Of a DNA stretch of 64,000 nucleotides, positions 53,165 to 62,339 are shown piece by piece (position 1 is the first letter of the stretch; each line of letters opens with the position of its first letter). The translations under genes were made by a program, and so were the position numbers. Source of the DNA: Bacteroides sp. (lineage in GTDB: Bacteria > Bacteroidota > Bacteroidia > Bacteroidales > Bacteroidaceae); NCBI GenBank assembly GCA_017471925.1, contig JAFURM010000014.1:1-64000 (forward strand), in the 5' to 3' direction. The notes beneath the pieces were generated by a model that ran no database searches, was not told the DNA's origin, and worked only from the letters and a program-made list of their open reading frames with translations.

Positions 53165-54141
53165 TTTTACCTATGGAAAGTGGTTTGTTGTCGTTTGAAG
53201 TGTGGCGGAACAAGGGATGGCGGGTCTGTTGTAAATCTGCTGTCTGGTGTGGAAAGCGTATGGCCGGCATACTGCTAATCGTAATACCGGGATTATGCCT
53301 GTCCTGTCGCTCGGGCCGGGAACTGGTCTCTTCTACTTTGCCCGATGGAAAGACGATTAAGGTCTATTCCCAAAAGGAACGTGCCGTCGGGCATAAGACG
53401 GTGAGCCGGGTGCGCACCTATCATTTCTCTCATGCCGATGTCCCGGCTGCTTTCGACGGTTTTCGCATCGCTTTTATCTCAGACCTGCACTATCGCAGCA
53501 GACTGAAGGAGAAGGGCTTGGCCGACCTCCCTCTTCTGTTGGACTCCCTGCAGCCCGATGTGTTGCTGATTGGTGGTGACTTGCATGAAGGGTGTACTTA
53601 TCTGCCACCACTGATGGAGGCATTGGGGCAGGTGCGTACTGTCGACGGTGCATATGCCGTATTGGGGAATAATGATTATGAAGCCTGTTATCCGGAGATT
53701 GTAGCCGGTCTGGAGAAGGTCGGTGTACGGCTACTGGAGCATCGGGTGGATAGTCTGCGACGTGGAGAGGATAGAATATGGCTTGCCGGTGTGCGCAATC
53801 CCTTTGACCTGCAGGCCAATGGCGTATCACCTACAGCCGGTTTGCCGGCCGATGACTTCGTGCTTCTGCTGACTCATACACCCGACTATGCAGAGGAGGT
53901 CGCTGTAGAGAATGCCGACCTGGTCTTGGCCGGACATACTCATGGCGGACAGGTCACCCTTTTCGGTCTCTATGCTCCCGTACTGCCTTCGCGCTACGGC
54001 CAGCGTTTCCGCACGGGACTGAAGTTCACCTCCAATCACACTCCTGTTATTGTGACCAATGGCGTGGGAACCTCACGCCGCAACATCCGTCTTTTCGCTC
54101 CCTCCGAGGTGGTGATGGTGGTGCTTCATCATATCAGGTGA
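53161..54141 (+). CDS. Membrane-associated calcineurin-like phosphoesterase
   Basis: The 326-residue protein has an N-terminal hydrophobic segment (about residues 36-52) and the metallophosphoesterase motifs FISDLHYR, GGDLHEG, GNNDYE and GHTHGG that bind two metal ions. It belongs to the YkuE/YaeI-like group of anchored phosphoesterases. Its start overlaps the radical SAM gene by four bases, suggesting joint expression. It converges on asnA with a 13-base overlap. Confidence 0.88.
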   Translation: MILPMESGLLSFEVWRNKGWRVCCKSAVWCGKRMAGILLIVIPGLCLSCRSGRELVSSTLPDGKTIKVYSQKERAVGHKTVSRVRTYHFSHADVPAAFDGFRIAFISDLHYRSRLKEKGLADLPLLLDSLQPDVLLIGGDLHEGCTYLPPLMEALGQVRTVDGAYAVLGNNDYEACYPEIVAGLEKVGVRLLEHRVDSLRRGEDRIWLAGVRNPFDLQANGVSPTAGLPADDFVLLLTHTPDYAEEVAVENADLVLAGHTHGGQVTLFGLYAPVLPSRYGQRFRTGLKFTSNHTPVIVTNGVGTSRRNIRLFAPSEVVMVVLHHIR

Positions 54142-55172
54142 ATGTTGTGCTCCTTGCATTCCTGGCGCATGGCTTCGGGCCAGATGCTGGCCTGGATTTC
54201 TCCGATATGTGCCTTGCGCAGGTAGAACATGCAGAGACGTGACTGTCCTATGCCGCCACCGATGGTCAGGGGCAGGGTGTCGTCCATCAGGCGTTTGTGG
54301 AAGTAGAGGTCCAGCCGACTCTCTTCACCCTCGGCCTTCAACTGGCGTTGCAGGGCGGCCTTGTCCACGCGGATGCCCATGGATGACAGTTCTATGCTGC
54401 GTTGCAGCACGTTGTCCCACAAGAGCAGGTCACCGTTCAGGCCCGGCAGACCGTTCAGACCCTCGCTGGTGTAGTCGTCATAGTCCGGTGCACGCCCGTC
54501 GTGCTTCTTTCCGTCACCCAGTTTGCATCCGATGCCAATGATGAATACGGCTCCATATTTCTTGGTGATGGTGTGCTCACGGCATTTGGGCTCCATGTCG
54601 GGATAGAGACGGCGCAACTCCTCGGCATGGATGAAGTGAAGCTTCTGGGGAGAAGGCAGGCAGGGCTTGATTTGCGGATACATCTCATAGACCAGGTATT
54701 CCGTGCGGACCATGGCCGCATAGATGCGTGTCACGATTTCCTTCAGAAATTCCACGTTGCGGTTTTCGGGCTTGATGACCCGCTCCCAGTCCCACTGGTC
54801 CACGTAGAGTGAGTGCAGGTTGCCCAGTTCTTCGTCGGCGCGTATGGCATTCATGTCGGTATAGATGCCATATCCCGGCTCAATGTGATATTCGGCCAGC
54901 GTCAGCCGTTTCCATTTGGCCAACGAGTGGACCACCTCGGCCTGAGCGTCGCCCAAATCCTTGATGGGGAAAGAGACGGCACGCTCCACACCGTTCAGGT
55001 CATCGTTGATGCCCATGCCTTTCAGCACGAACAGGGGGGCGGTGACGCGTCGCAGGCGTAGCTCCGAGGAGAGATTCTGCTGGAAGAAGTCCTTGATTTG
55101 CTTGATTCCCAGCTCGGTTTGTCTCAGGTCCAGCAAAGGCTTGTAGCCTTCCGGTTTTATCAGGTAACTCAT
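54129..55172 (-). CDS. asnA: Ammonia-dependent asparagine synthetase AsnA
   Basis: The start at 55172 gives MSYLIKPEGYKPLLDLRQTE; the open frame extends 12 codons upstream. The 347-residue enzyme resembles class II aminoacyl-tRNA synthetases, with VDQWDWERVI and GGGIGQSRLCMFYLRKAHIG. It makes asparagine from aspartate, ammonia and ATP. Its promoter is divergent from tRNA-Arg. Confidence 0.94.
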   Translation of the reverse strand: MSYLIKPEGYKPLLDLRQTELGIKQIKDFFQQNLSSELRLRRVTAPLFVLKGMGINDDLNGVERAVSFPIKDLGDAQAEVVHSLAKWKRLTLAEYHIEPGYGIYTDMNAIRADEELGNLHSLYVDQWDWERVIKPENRNVEFLKEIVTRIYAAMVRTEYLVYEMYPQIKPCLPSPQKLHFIHAEELRRLYPDMEPKCREHTITKKYGAVFIIGIGCKLGDGKKHDGRAPDYDDYTSEGLNGLPGLNGDLLLWDNVLQRSIELSSMGIRVDKAALQRQLKAEGEESRLDLYFHKRLMDDTLPLTIGGGIGQSRLCMFYLRKAHIGEIQASIWPEAMRQECKEHNIHLI

Positions 55173-55205
55173 GGTTGTCAGTCTGTCTTTTGTTATTTTG
55201 TCCGG

Positions 55206-55213
55206 CAAAGATA
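55206..55213 (-). promoter_or_regulatory. Promoter -7 box of asnA
   Basis: TATCTTTG read on the minus strand, 34 bases before the asnA start codon. Confidence 0.6.
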
Positions 55214-55364
55214 GGAATAATATTGATACATGCTATCGTTTTGCGATAAAAAATAGCAAAATGAATATTCTTTTACTTTCTTTCTTCTCAAAATAATAGC
55301 TTTGTCTTGCTTCTCGTACACAGATAAAATGAAGAAATCGTTAGGAAGATGAAGAGTTTTTTTT

Positions 55365-55372
55365 TAATTTTG
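55365..55372 (+). promoter_or_regulatory. Promoter -7 box of tRNA-Arg
   Basis: TAATTTTG lies 18 bases before the tRNA 5' end. Confidence 0.55.
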
Positions 55373-55389
55373 CCCCGCAATTTCGGTAA

Positions 55390-55465
55390 GGCCCCGTAGC
55401 TTAGTGAATAGAGCGTCAGATTCCGGTTCTGAAGGTCGTGCGTTTGAATCGCACCGGGGTCACCA
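55390..55465 (+). tRNA. tRNA-Arg (CCG)
   Basis: The acceptor stem GGCCCCG/CGGGGTC and the anticodon CCG in CAGATTCCGGTTCTG are visible; A73 is followed by an encoded CCA. Confidence 0.92.
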
Positions 55466-55470
55466 CAAAC

Positions 55471-55516
55471 AGAAAGCTGTTAAATCAACGCGTGAAGCGT
55501 GATTTAACAGCTTTCT
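55471..55516. terminator. Terminator between tRNA-Arg and rseP
   Basis: Perfect 17-bp arms at 55471-55487 and 55500-55516 (AGAAAGCTGTTAAATCA and its complement). It can serve the tRNA and, read from the other side, the minus-strand operon. Confidence 0.85.
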
Positions 55517-55557
55517 TTGTAGGGTAGGGCTTGTTTTACCCGGGCGTTACCACCATG

Positions 55558-56889
55558 TCAGAAGAGGTAACGCAGCACATCGTTGAAGTTGGCCCACAGC
55601 AGCAGGGCAAAGAGAATGGCCATGCCTACCATCTGTGCACGCTCCATGAACTTGTCGCTGGGCTTGCGGCGGGCAATGATTTCATAGAGCAGGAACAGCA
55701 CGTGTCCGCCGTCCAGTGCGGGGATGGGCAGGATGTTCATGAAGGCCAGGATGATGCTGAGGAAGGCGGTCATCAGCCAGAACTGGTGCCAGTTCCAAGT
55801 GGCGGGGAAGATGCTGCCGATGGTGCCGAATCCGCCCAATTGCTTGGCGCCCTCCTTGGAGAAGAGATACTTCATCTGGCCCACGTAGCCCTTCAGCGTG
55901 TTCACTCCCAAGGCTATACCGGCAGGGAAGGCTTCGAAGAAACCGTACTCCCGCTTCACGACGGGCATCAGACGGTGGATGTCCATAGTGGCAACGGTAC
56001 CAATCTGATAGAGCGAGTCGGCCTCGAGGGTGAGGGTATCTGTTGCCCCATTACGCACGTAGGTGAGGTTGAACAGGCGTGAAGCGGCGTGCTGCTTTCT
56101 CTCTTTCATCTCTTTATAGAAGTCAAAGTAGGCGATGGGGCGGCCATCCATATGGGTGATGCTGTCACCCGGGAGCAGTCCGGCCAATGCTGCGGGGCGA
56201 CCTGCTTGTACGCTGTCCAGCACGAAGGGATAACGGAAAGAGGCAAAGCGCACGCTGTCGGTCAGCAGACGGTTCATCAGGTCTTCGGGAATGTAGATAG
56301 CGGTCTCCTTGCCTTCGCGTGCCACGGTCACTACACGTGCTTCTACGATGCTCATCAGAGCATCACCGTCCATGCTTTCAAAGGGAACACCGTCGGCAGC
56401 CAGCAATACGTCTCCGTCACGGAAACCGATGCTCTTGGCAGTCTCGTTATAGTCCATACCCAAGGGAGCCTGGCTGACACGGATGTACTCATCGCCCCAG
56501 GTGAAGAGCACCATGGAGTAGATGAAGAGGGCCAGCAGGAAGTTGAACAGCACGCCGCCTATCATGATGAGCAGGCGTTGCCAGGCCGGCTTGGAGCGGA
56601 ACTCCCACGGCTGTTCGGGCTGTTTCATCTGCTCGGTGTCCATGCTTTCGTCTATCATGCCGGCAATCTTGACGTAGCCCCCTAAGGGAAGCCAGCCTAT
56701 GCCATACTCCGTCTCGCTGTTCTTGGGCTTGAACTTGAAGAGGGTGAACCAAGGGTCGAAAAACAGACAGAACTTCTCCACTCTTGTCTTGAACAGACGG
56801 GCAAAAAGGAAGTGCCCTCCCTCATGGATGATGACAAGCAGGGAGAGACTCATTATCAATTGTAACGCTTTGATTAAGAATGTTTCCAT
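55558..56889 (-). CDS. rseP: Site-2 zinc metalloprotease RseP
   Basis: The 443-residue intramembrane protease has the zinc motif HEGGH near the N terminus (about residue 20) and PALDGGHVLF near the C terminus, with PDZ-like domains between them. It cleaves membrane-bound anti-sigma factors or signal-peptide remnants. It is the last gene of a minus-strand operon that begins at tsaB. Confidence 0.92.
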   Translation of the reverse strand: METFLIKALQLIMSLSLLVIIHEGGHFLFARLFKTRVEKFCLFFDPWFTLFKFKPKNSETEYGIGWLPLGGYVKIAGMIDESMDTEQMKQPEQPWEFRSKPAWQRLLIMIGGVLFNFLLALFIYSMVLFTWGDEYIRVSQAPLGMDYNETAKSIGFRDGDVLLAADGVPFESMDGDALMSIVEARVVTVAREGKETAIYIPEDLMNRLLTDSVRFASFRYPFVLDSVQAGRPAALAGLLPGDSITHMDGRPIAYFDFYKEMKERKQHAASRLFNLTYVRNGATDTLTLEADSLYQIGTVATMDIHRLMPVVKREYGFFEAFPAGIALGVNTLKGYVGQMKYLFSKEGAKQLGGFGTIGSIFPATWNWHQFWLMTAFLSIILAFMNILPIPALDGGHVLFLLYEIIARRKPSDKFMERAQMVGMAILFALLLWANFNDVLRYLF

Positions 56890-56923
56890 TTAGAATATTG
56901 AATTGTGAATGATGATGGGTGAA

Positions 56924-58081
56924 TTATGGGGTTTGGATAAGTTGCTTGGCTATGGCACGGGCTTCGAGGTCGGTGGCCACGTAGTCCTCATAGGTGGGCT
57001 TCTTGATATAAGAGACTTTCTGCATGGTTTGTTCAATCACGTCGCTCATGCCGAGGAAAGAAATCTCGTCGCGCAGGAAGGCGGCCACCACCACTTCGTT
57101 GGCTGCATTGACGATGCAGGGCATGTTGCCGGCCTGGTGCAGGGCTTCATAGGCCAGGGCCAGGTTGCGGAAACGGCGGATGTCAGGCTGCTCAAAGGTA
57201 AGACTGGTGCATTGGGCAAAGTCTAACCGAGGGAAGGAGGCCTTCAAGCGGTCGGGGTAGGAGAAGGCATACTGGATGGGCAGACGCATGTCGGGCATGC
57301 CGAGCTGGGCCTTTACGGCACCGTCCTCGAACTGCACCATGCTGTGGATGATGGATTGGGGGTGTATCACCACCTCTATCTGTTCGGGGCGCACACCGAA
57401 GAGCCATTTGGCCTCAATGACTTCGAATCCCTTGTTCATCATGGAGGCCGAGTCGATGGTAATCTTTGCTCCCATGTCCCAGTTGGGGTGCTTCAGCGCC
57501 TGTGCCTTGGTGACGTGCTGCAGTTCCTCCATGCTGCAGGTGCGGAAAGGACCGCCCGAGGCGGTCAATATCACCTTCTCGATGGGGTTGCCTATCTCCC
57601 CAGTCAGACATTGGAAGACGGCCGAGTGCTCGGAATCTACCGGTAGGATGGGAGTGCCGTTCTCTCCGGCCAGTTCGTTGATGAGTTCACCGGCCACGAC
57701 GAGCGTCTCCTTGTTGGCCAAGGCAATGGCCTTGTGGGCACGGATGGCATTCATTGTAGGTCGCAGACCGGCATAGCCCACCATGGCGGTCAACACGATG
57801 TCTATGGGCTTTTCGGCTACAATCTGGCAGAGTGCCTCTTCACCGGCATAGACCTTGATGGGCAGGTCGGCCAGAGCCTCCTTCAACTGTGCATACTTTG
57901 TCTCGTTGGCAATGACTACGGCCTCGGGACGGAACTTGCGTGCCTGGGCAATAAGCTCGTCCACACGGTTGTTGGCCGTCAGCACATAGGCTTCGTAGCG
58001 GTCGGGATGCTCTTCGATGACTTGTAGGGCTTGGGTGCCGATGGAGCCTGTAGAGCCGAGTATGGCTATCTGTTTCTTCAT
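56924..58081 (-). CDS. dxr: 1-deoxy-D-xylulose-5-phosphate reductoisomerase
   Basis: I use the ATG at 58081 (MKKQIAILGSTGSIGTQALQ); an ATG four codons earlier (58093) is possible. The 385-residue enzyme has the NADPH motif GSTGSIG and metal ligands in VDSEHSA. It makes MEP in the non-mevalonate isoprenoid pathway. The downstream SASGGPFR loop is intact. Confidence 0.95.
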   Translation of the reverse strand: MKKQIAILGSTGSIGTQALQVIEEHPDRYEAYVLTANNRVDELIAQARKFRPEAVVIANETKYAQLKEALADLPIKVYAGEEALCQIVAEKPIDIVLTAMVGYAGLRPTMNAIRAHKAIALANKETLVVAGELINELAGENGTPILPVDSEHSAVFQCLTGEIGNPIEKVILTASGGPFRTCSMEELQHVTKAQALKHPNWDMGAKITIDSASMMNKGFEVIEAKWLFGVRPEQIEVVIHPQSIIHSMVQFEDGAVKAQLGMPDMRLPIQYAFSYPDRLKASFPRLDFAQCTSLTFEQPDIRRFRNLALAYEALHQAGNMPCIVNAANEVVVAAFLRDEISFLGMSDVIEQTMQKVSYIKKPTYEDYVATDLEARAIAKQLIQTP

Positions 58082-58111
58082 TGCTTTTTCCATATATATA
58101 ATAAGGTGTAT

Positions 58112-58975
58112 CTAAAAGACGATATACTGTTCGGGGTTCAGGGGTTTGCCTTTGTGCCAAAGTTCGAAGTGCAGGTGGGGCCCTGCACTCTCGTCGAAGG
58201 CTTGGCCGGCCAGGGCGATGGCCTCACCGCCTTTCACGGTTTCGCCTTCATGCTTCAGCAGGGAGCCGCACTGTTTGTAGATGGAGATGAACTCCTTGTT
58301 GTGCTGCACCTGTATGACATAGCCGTTTTCAGCTGTGTAGGTGCTCAGTATGACCGTACCATCCAGGGTAGCCTGTATGCTCTGTCCCGGATTGGCGGCA
58401 ATGTCTATGCCCAAGTGGCTCTTCTCGCTGTCGAAGGAGCGGGCCACCATACCGTTGGCCGGCCGATAGAAAATCATGTCGTGTGCATCCGAGCGGGCGG
58501 CCATGTTGGTAAGGTTGTATTTCTCGTTCTCCTCATATTGCTTGCGGAATGCCTCTTCGCGCAGGGTGCGTTCCATCAGGGTGTCTTGGCGTGCGGTGGT
58601 CAGGGAGTCTATGGAGTGGATGGTGTCCGGTTTCACGTTGCCTCTGAAGATGTCCTGTATATTCATGATGTAGAGGTTCTGCCGTTCCAGTAGACGTTGC
58701 AGGGAGTCGGCTTTCAGGGCATTCTCCACCACTTGTTGGCGTATTTCGCTGTTCATGTAGCCCGGCAGGTAGTTGCGCAGGGGGGTGAAGGTGATGATGA
58801 GGGCGGCTATCAGAAAGAGAATGGCAAGCAGGGTGACCAGCACCGATATGCCGTTCAGTTTGGAGACACGCAGCCCGGCCACCTCTTCAAGGGTGTTCTC
58901 GTTGACGATGGTCAGTTTATACTTGAACTTGATGTCTTTCCAGAATGCCTTTCTGCTTTGTTCCTTTTTTGCCAT
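58112..58975 (-). CDS. M23 family endopeptidase (LytM-like)
   Basis: The 287-residue protein has one membrane helix (about residues 45-65), a coiled-coil periplasmic part and a C-terminal LytM domain with HLGIDIA and HLHFELW zinc motifs. It probably cleaves peptidoglycan cross-links or activates other cell-wall enzymes during division. It sits between rimM and dxr in the minus-strand operon. Confidence 0.92.
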   Translation of the reverse strand: MAKKEQSRKAFWKDIKFKYKLTIVNENTLEEVAGLRVSKLNGISVLVTLLAILFLIAALIITFTPLRNYLPGYMNSEIRQQVVENALKADSLQRLLERQNLYIMNIQDIFRGNVKPDTIHSIDSLTTARQDTLMERTLREEAFRKQYEENEKYNLTNMAARSDAHDMIFYRPANGMVARSFDSEKSHLGIDIAANPGQSIQATLDGTVILSTYTAENGYVIQVQHNKEFISIYKQCGSLLKHEGETVKGGEAIALAGQAFDESAGPHLHFELWHKGKPLNPEQYIVF

Positions 58976-59060
58976 AATCCTTTTCTTTGTTATTCCTTGA
59001 CTTGATGCCGGCCGGTGAAACTGTTCTTGCGGTCAGTGACGTAGCTCTTACTGCCGATGG

Positions 59061-59597
59061 TCACACCTCTTCGGTTTCGTCTATCCCCAACAGCCCGTCG
59101 GGAAGCTGCATGGTGATGAGGCGTCGCTCCTTGTCGATGCCTGTGATGAACTCCTCCTGAGCGGGGATGAGCAACTCCTCGCCGTCATGTTCCACGATAA
59201 AGAGGGTATTGATGGTGGTGGTATCTACATCGGTGATGCTACCCAGCGGGCCATGCCGGCTCTCCTCCACCCGGAAGCCGATGAAGTATTGCCAGGTCAG
59301 TTCGGCATCTTCATCCTGTTCGGCCAGTTTCAGAGGGAAGTAGACTTCGGTATTGGTGAACATGCGGGCACGCTCGGCATTGTCCACTCCTTCCAGTTTC
59401 ATCAGCGCCGTGTTGTCCGAGCGGAAACGGTACTCCTCAATGAAGAAGGGAACCAATATCCCGTCCATCGGGCAGACAATATACTCAGCTCCCACACGGT
59501 CGAAGACATCATCCGTAAAGGTGAACTGCAGCTCGCCATGTATGCCGTGAGGCTTGTTGAAGAGCCCGATTCTATAGACTTCCTCTTTCCTGATCAT
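59061..59597 (-). CDS. rimM: Ribosome maturation factor RimM
   Basis: The 178-residue protein has the N-terminal [17 protein letters not shown] fold and a C-terminal PRC-barrel ([11 protein letters not shown] start). It helps assemble the 30S head domain. It overlaps murA by four bases (ATGA). Confidence 0.93.
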   Translation of the reverse strand: MIRKEEVYRIGLFNKPHGIHGELQFTFTDDVFDRVGAEYIVCPMDGILVPFFIEEYRFRSDNTALMKLEGVDNAERARMFTNTEVYFPLKLAEQDEDAELTWQYFIGFRVEESRHGPLGSITDVDTTTINTLFIVEHDGEELLIPAQEEFITGIDKERRLITMQLPDGLLGIDETEEV

Positions 59598-60898
59598 ATT
59601 CTTGTGATTCTTGCACCGAGAGCGTTCAGGCGGCCTTCGATGTTCTGGTAGCCCCGGTCTATTTGTTCGATGTTGTGGATGCGGCTGATGCCGTTGGCGC
59701 TCATGGCTGCGATGAGCAGGGCAATGCCGGCCCGGATGTCGGGTGAGGTCATGTTGCCTCCGCGTAGCTGCAGGGCATGGTCATGGCCGATGACTACTGC
59801 CCTGTGCGGGTCACACAGGATAATCTGTGCTCCCATGTCTATCAGCTTGTCCACGAAGAAGAGGCGGCTTTCGAACATCTTCTGATGGATGAGTACGCTG
59901 CCCTTGGCTTGTGTGGCCACAACGAGCAATACGCTCAGCAGGTCGGGAGTGAGTCCCGGCCAGGGCGCATCGGCTATGGTCATGATGGAGCCGTCGATGA
60001 ATGATTCTATCTGATAGCTCTCTTGGGCAGGAATGAAGATGTCATCACCCCGTTGCTCCAGTTTGATGCCCAACCGACGGAAACTGTCGGGGATGATGCC
60101 CAGATTGTCGTAGGAGACGTTCTTAATGGTAAGTTCGCTTCGGGTCATGGCCGCCATGCCGATGAAACTGCCCACCTCAATCATGTCGGGCAGGACGGTG
60201 TGTTCCGTGCCATGCAGCTCTTCCACTCCCTCAATGGTGAGCAGGTTGGAGGCGATGCCGCTGATTTTGGCTCCCATGCGGTTCAGCATGCGGCAGAGTT
60301 GCTGCAGGTAGGGCTCGCAGGCTGCATTGTAGATGGTCGTCTTGCCCCGTGCCAGTACGGCAGCCATTACAATGTTGGCTGTGCCTGTCACCGAGGCTTC
60401 GTCCAGCAGCATGTAGGTACCGTTCAGTTTGTCGGCCGATATTTCATAGATGCCCCGCTGTTCATTGTAGTTGAAGGTGGCTCCTAACTTTTGAATGCCC
60501 ACGAAGTGTGTGTCCAGTCGGCGACGTCCGATTTTGTCACCGCCAGGCTTGGATATCAGGGCCTTGCCAAACCGGGCTACCATGGGCCCTACCAACATGA
60601 CCGAGCCGCGCAGGCTGGAGCATTTCTTCAGGAAGGCGTCGCTTTGCAGGTATTCCAGGTCTACGTCAGCGGCCTGGAAACTGTAGGTGTCCACACTCTT
60701 CCTGCAGACGGTGACACCCATGTCGCGCATCAGTTGGATGAGGTTGTTCACGTCCAGAATGTCGGGAATGTTGTGTACGGTTACCTCTTCGGCCGTGAGC
60801 AGGGTGGCGCAGATGATTTGCAACACCTCGTTCTTGGCACCTTGCGGGTGGATGTCGCCCTTCAGGGAGTGCCCTCCTTCAATAACGAATGAAGCCAT
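59594..60898 (-). CDS. murA: UDP-N-acetylglucosamine 1-carboxyvinyltransferase MurA (Asp variant)
   Basis: The ATG at 60898 (MASFVIEGG) is preferred over an in-frame TTG at 60910. The 434-residue enzyme begins cell-wall precursor synthesis. Most MurA proteins have a nucleophilic Cys in the loop PGGCxIG; here it reads [12 protein letters not shown], with Asp in place of Cys. The same change in other bacteria is known to make MurA insensitive to fosfomycin. It is coupled to rimM. Confidence 0.93.
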   Translation of the reverse strand: MASFVIEGGHSLKGDIHPQGAKNEVLQIICATLLTAEEVTVHNIPDILDVNNLIQLMRDMGVTVCRKSVDTYSFQAADVDLEYLQSDAFLKKCSSLRGSVMLVGPMVARFGKALISKPGGDKIGRRRLDTHFVGIQKLGATFNYNEQRGIYEISADKLNGTYMLLDEASVTGTANIVMAAVLARGKTTIYNAACEPYLQQLCRMLNRMGAKISGIASNLLTIEGVEELHGTEHTVLPDMIEVGSFIGMAAMTRSELTIKNVSYDNLGIIPDSFRRLGIKLEQRGDDIFIPAQESYQIESFIDGSIMTIADAPWPGLTPDLLSVLLVVATQAKGSVLIHQKMFESRLFFVDKLIDMGAQIILCDPHRAVVIGHDHALQLRGGNMTSPDIRAGIALLIAAMSANGISRIHNIEQIDRGYQNIEGRLNALGARITRI

Positions 60899-60906
60899 AG
60901 GATATC

Positions 60907-61530
60907 TCAATATTTCCGTTTGTAGTTCTTGTTCTTCTTATGGTTGTTCTGTTGCTGTTGCTGCTGCGGACGATAGTGCAGGCTGATGCGCTCGTTCATG
61001 AGGCGAATCAACTCGTCTGTCATCTGCAGTTTCCCTTCCGACAGTTCGTAGAGGTCATCGGCAATCTTGGCATCATCCACGTTGTCCTTGTTCCAGCTGA
61101 TGTAGTCCTTCTTCATGTGGTTGCAGATGAGAGCCACGAGGTTCTGCTTCTCATCGCCTTCGGGAAACTCGGCCGCCTTCTTGATGAGTACCTCCAGTGT
61201 GCGGCCATAGTGGCGGTAGCGTATGTGGGTGTTGGAGTAGGGAACGGTTTCGGGCTTGGAGGCGAGGTTGTCCTTGCGCATGATTTCGAAGGGATAGTCA
61301 ATGTCCAGTTTGAAGTCGGACATGACAGCCAGATGGTCCCACAGCATGTGCTTGAAGTCGGGGGATTCGCGCAGGTGGGGGAACATGCCTCCCATGATGT
61401 TGATGATGGTGTTGGCACAACGTTGGCGCTCGGCGCGGTCTTCTATGGTGAGTGCATGGTCCACCATGTTCTGTATGCTGCGGCCATATTCCGGTAAGGG
61501 CAGCTTCTTCATTTGGGTGTTGTATAACAT
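60907..61530 (-). CDS. DUF4290 domain protein
   Basis: The 207-residue protein shows the DUF4290 start KKLPLPEYGRSIQNMVDHAL and a low-complexity Gln/Lys/Asn-rich tail. The family is characteristic of Bacteroidetes and has no known function. It is nine bases upstream of murA in the operon. An alternative start is the internal Met at 61512. Confidence 0.82.
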   Translation of the reverse strand: MLYNTQMKKLPLPEYGRSIQNMVDHALTIEDRAERQRCANTIINIMGGMFPHLRESPDFKHMLWDHLAVMSDFKLDIDYPFEIMRKDNLASKPETVPYSNTHIRYRHYGRTLEVLIKKAAEFPEGDEKQNLVALICNHMKKDYISWNKDNVDDAKIADDLYELSEGKLQMTDELIRLMNERISLHYRPQQQQQQNNHKKNKNYKRKY

Positions 61531-61548
61531 ATAGCTCGTTTCGTTGGT

Positions 61549-62241
61549 TTATACTAATTTCTTGGGTGTTCCGGCAACAAACTCTTTCAGATAGAAGGGC
61601 TCGAAATAGGCCACGTCCTTGAAATCCTGCCGGGCAATGGCTTTCTCGGCCAGCGGGAACATCATGCTGGCCAGGGGATGTATGTTGTCGATGAAGTGTG
61701 CGTTGGGATGCGTGAGTTTCTCTTTGCACTTGGCGGCTCCGTTGCCGAAGAAGTAGACGGGATGCTTGTCCAGAAACTCCCGGTAGGAGTCCTCGTCTAC
61801 AATGTCTGCTCCGACGGGACGTACGGGAACCAAGCCACGGTCGTAAACGGCGGCATAAACCTCCATGCGGCGGGCATCAATCATGGGACACAGCAGGGCG
61901 TCGTCGGGCAACTCGTCATGGTAGAGCAGCACGGGCACACAAAGCACTTCCAGCGTGGGCAGGCCGATGAGCTTCAGGTCGCGGCCATAGCACACCCCCT
62001 TGGCCATGGAGACACCGATGCGCAGACCGGTATAGGAACCCGGACCGCAGCTTACGGCTACGGCATCCAACGGTATGGCATGACTGTCGGCAAAGGAGAG
62101 GGCCTCGTCCACGAATACACCGAGCGACACGGCATGTGAGGGCCCCTGCAGGTCTTCTTTCTTGAATATGTTCTGTCCATCTTCGCTCAGGGCTACAGAG
62201 CAGACCGATGTGGAGGTCTCAATATGCAGGATACATGACAT
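61549..62241 (-). CDS. tsaB: tRNA threonylcarbamoyladenosine synthesis protein TsaB
   Basis: The start at 62241 gives MSCILHIETSTSVCSVALSE; the upstream frame runs through the promoter palindrome. The 230-residue protein has the ASKHA-type N-terminal half with SCGPGSYTGLRIG. It supports TsaD in making t6A37 of tRNAs. It is the first gene of the minus-strand operon ending at rseP. Confidence 0.92.
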   Translation of the reverse strand: MSCILHIETSTSVCSVALSEDGQNIFKKEDLQGPSHAVSLGVFVDEALSFADSHAIPLDAVAVSCGPGSYTGLRIGVSMAKGVCYGRDLKLIGLPTLEVLCVPVLLYHDELPDDALLCPMIDARRMEVYAAVYDRGLVPVRPVGADIVDEDSYREFLDKHPVYFFGNGAAKCKEKLTHPNAHFIDNIHPLASMMFPLAEKAIARQDFKDVAYFEPFYLKEFVAGTPKKLV

Positions 62242-62271
62242 AGTTTCTTCCTTATTAGAGTAATCAGGTGA

Positions 62272-62319
62272 CAAATTTACGTGATTATTTTCAGTTCTTA
62301 AAATAATCACGTAATTTTG
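62272..62319. promoter_or_regulatory. Divergent promoter palindrome between tsaB and yicC
   Basis: Perfect 15-bp arms TTACGTGATTATTTT (62277-62291) and its complement (62300-62314) with an 8-base centre. The minus-strand -7 box TAAATTTG (62279-62272) and the plus-strand box TAATTTTG (62312-62319) lie at the outer ends of the arms. Confidence 0.7.
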
Positions 62320-62339
62320 CACAAAACTTAAGAAGCATT

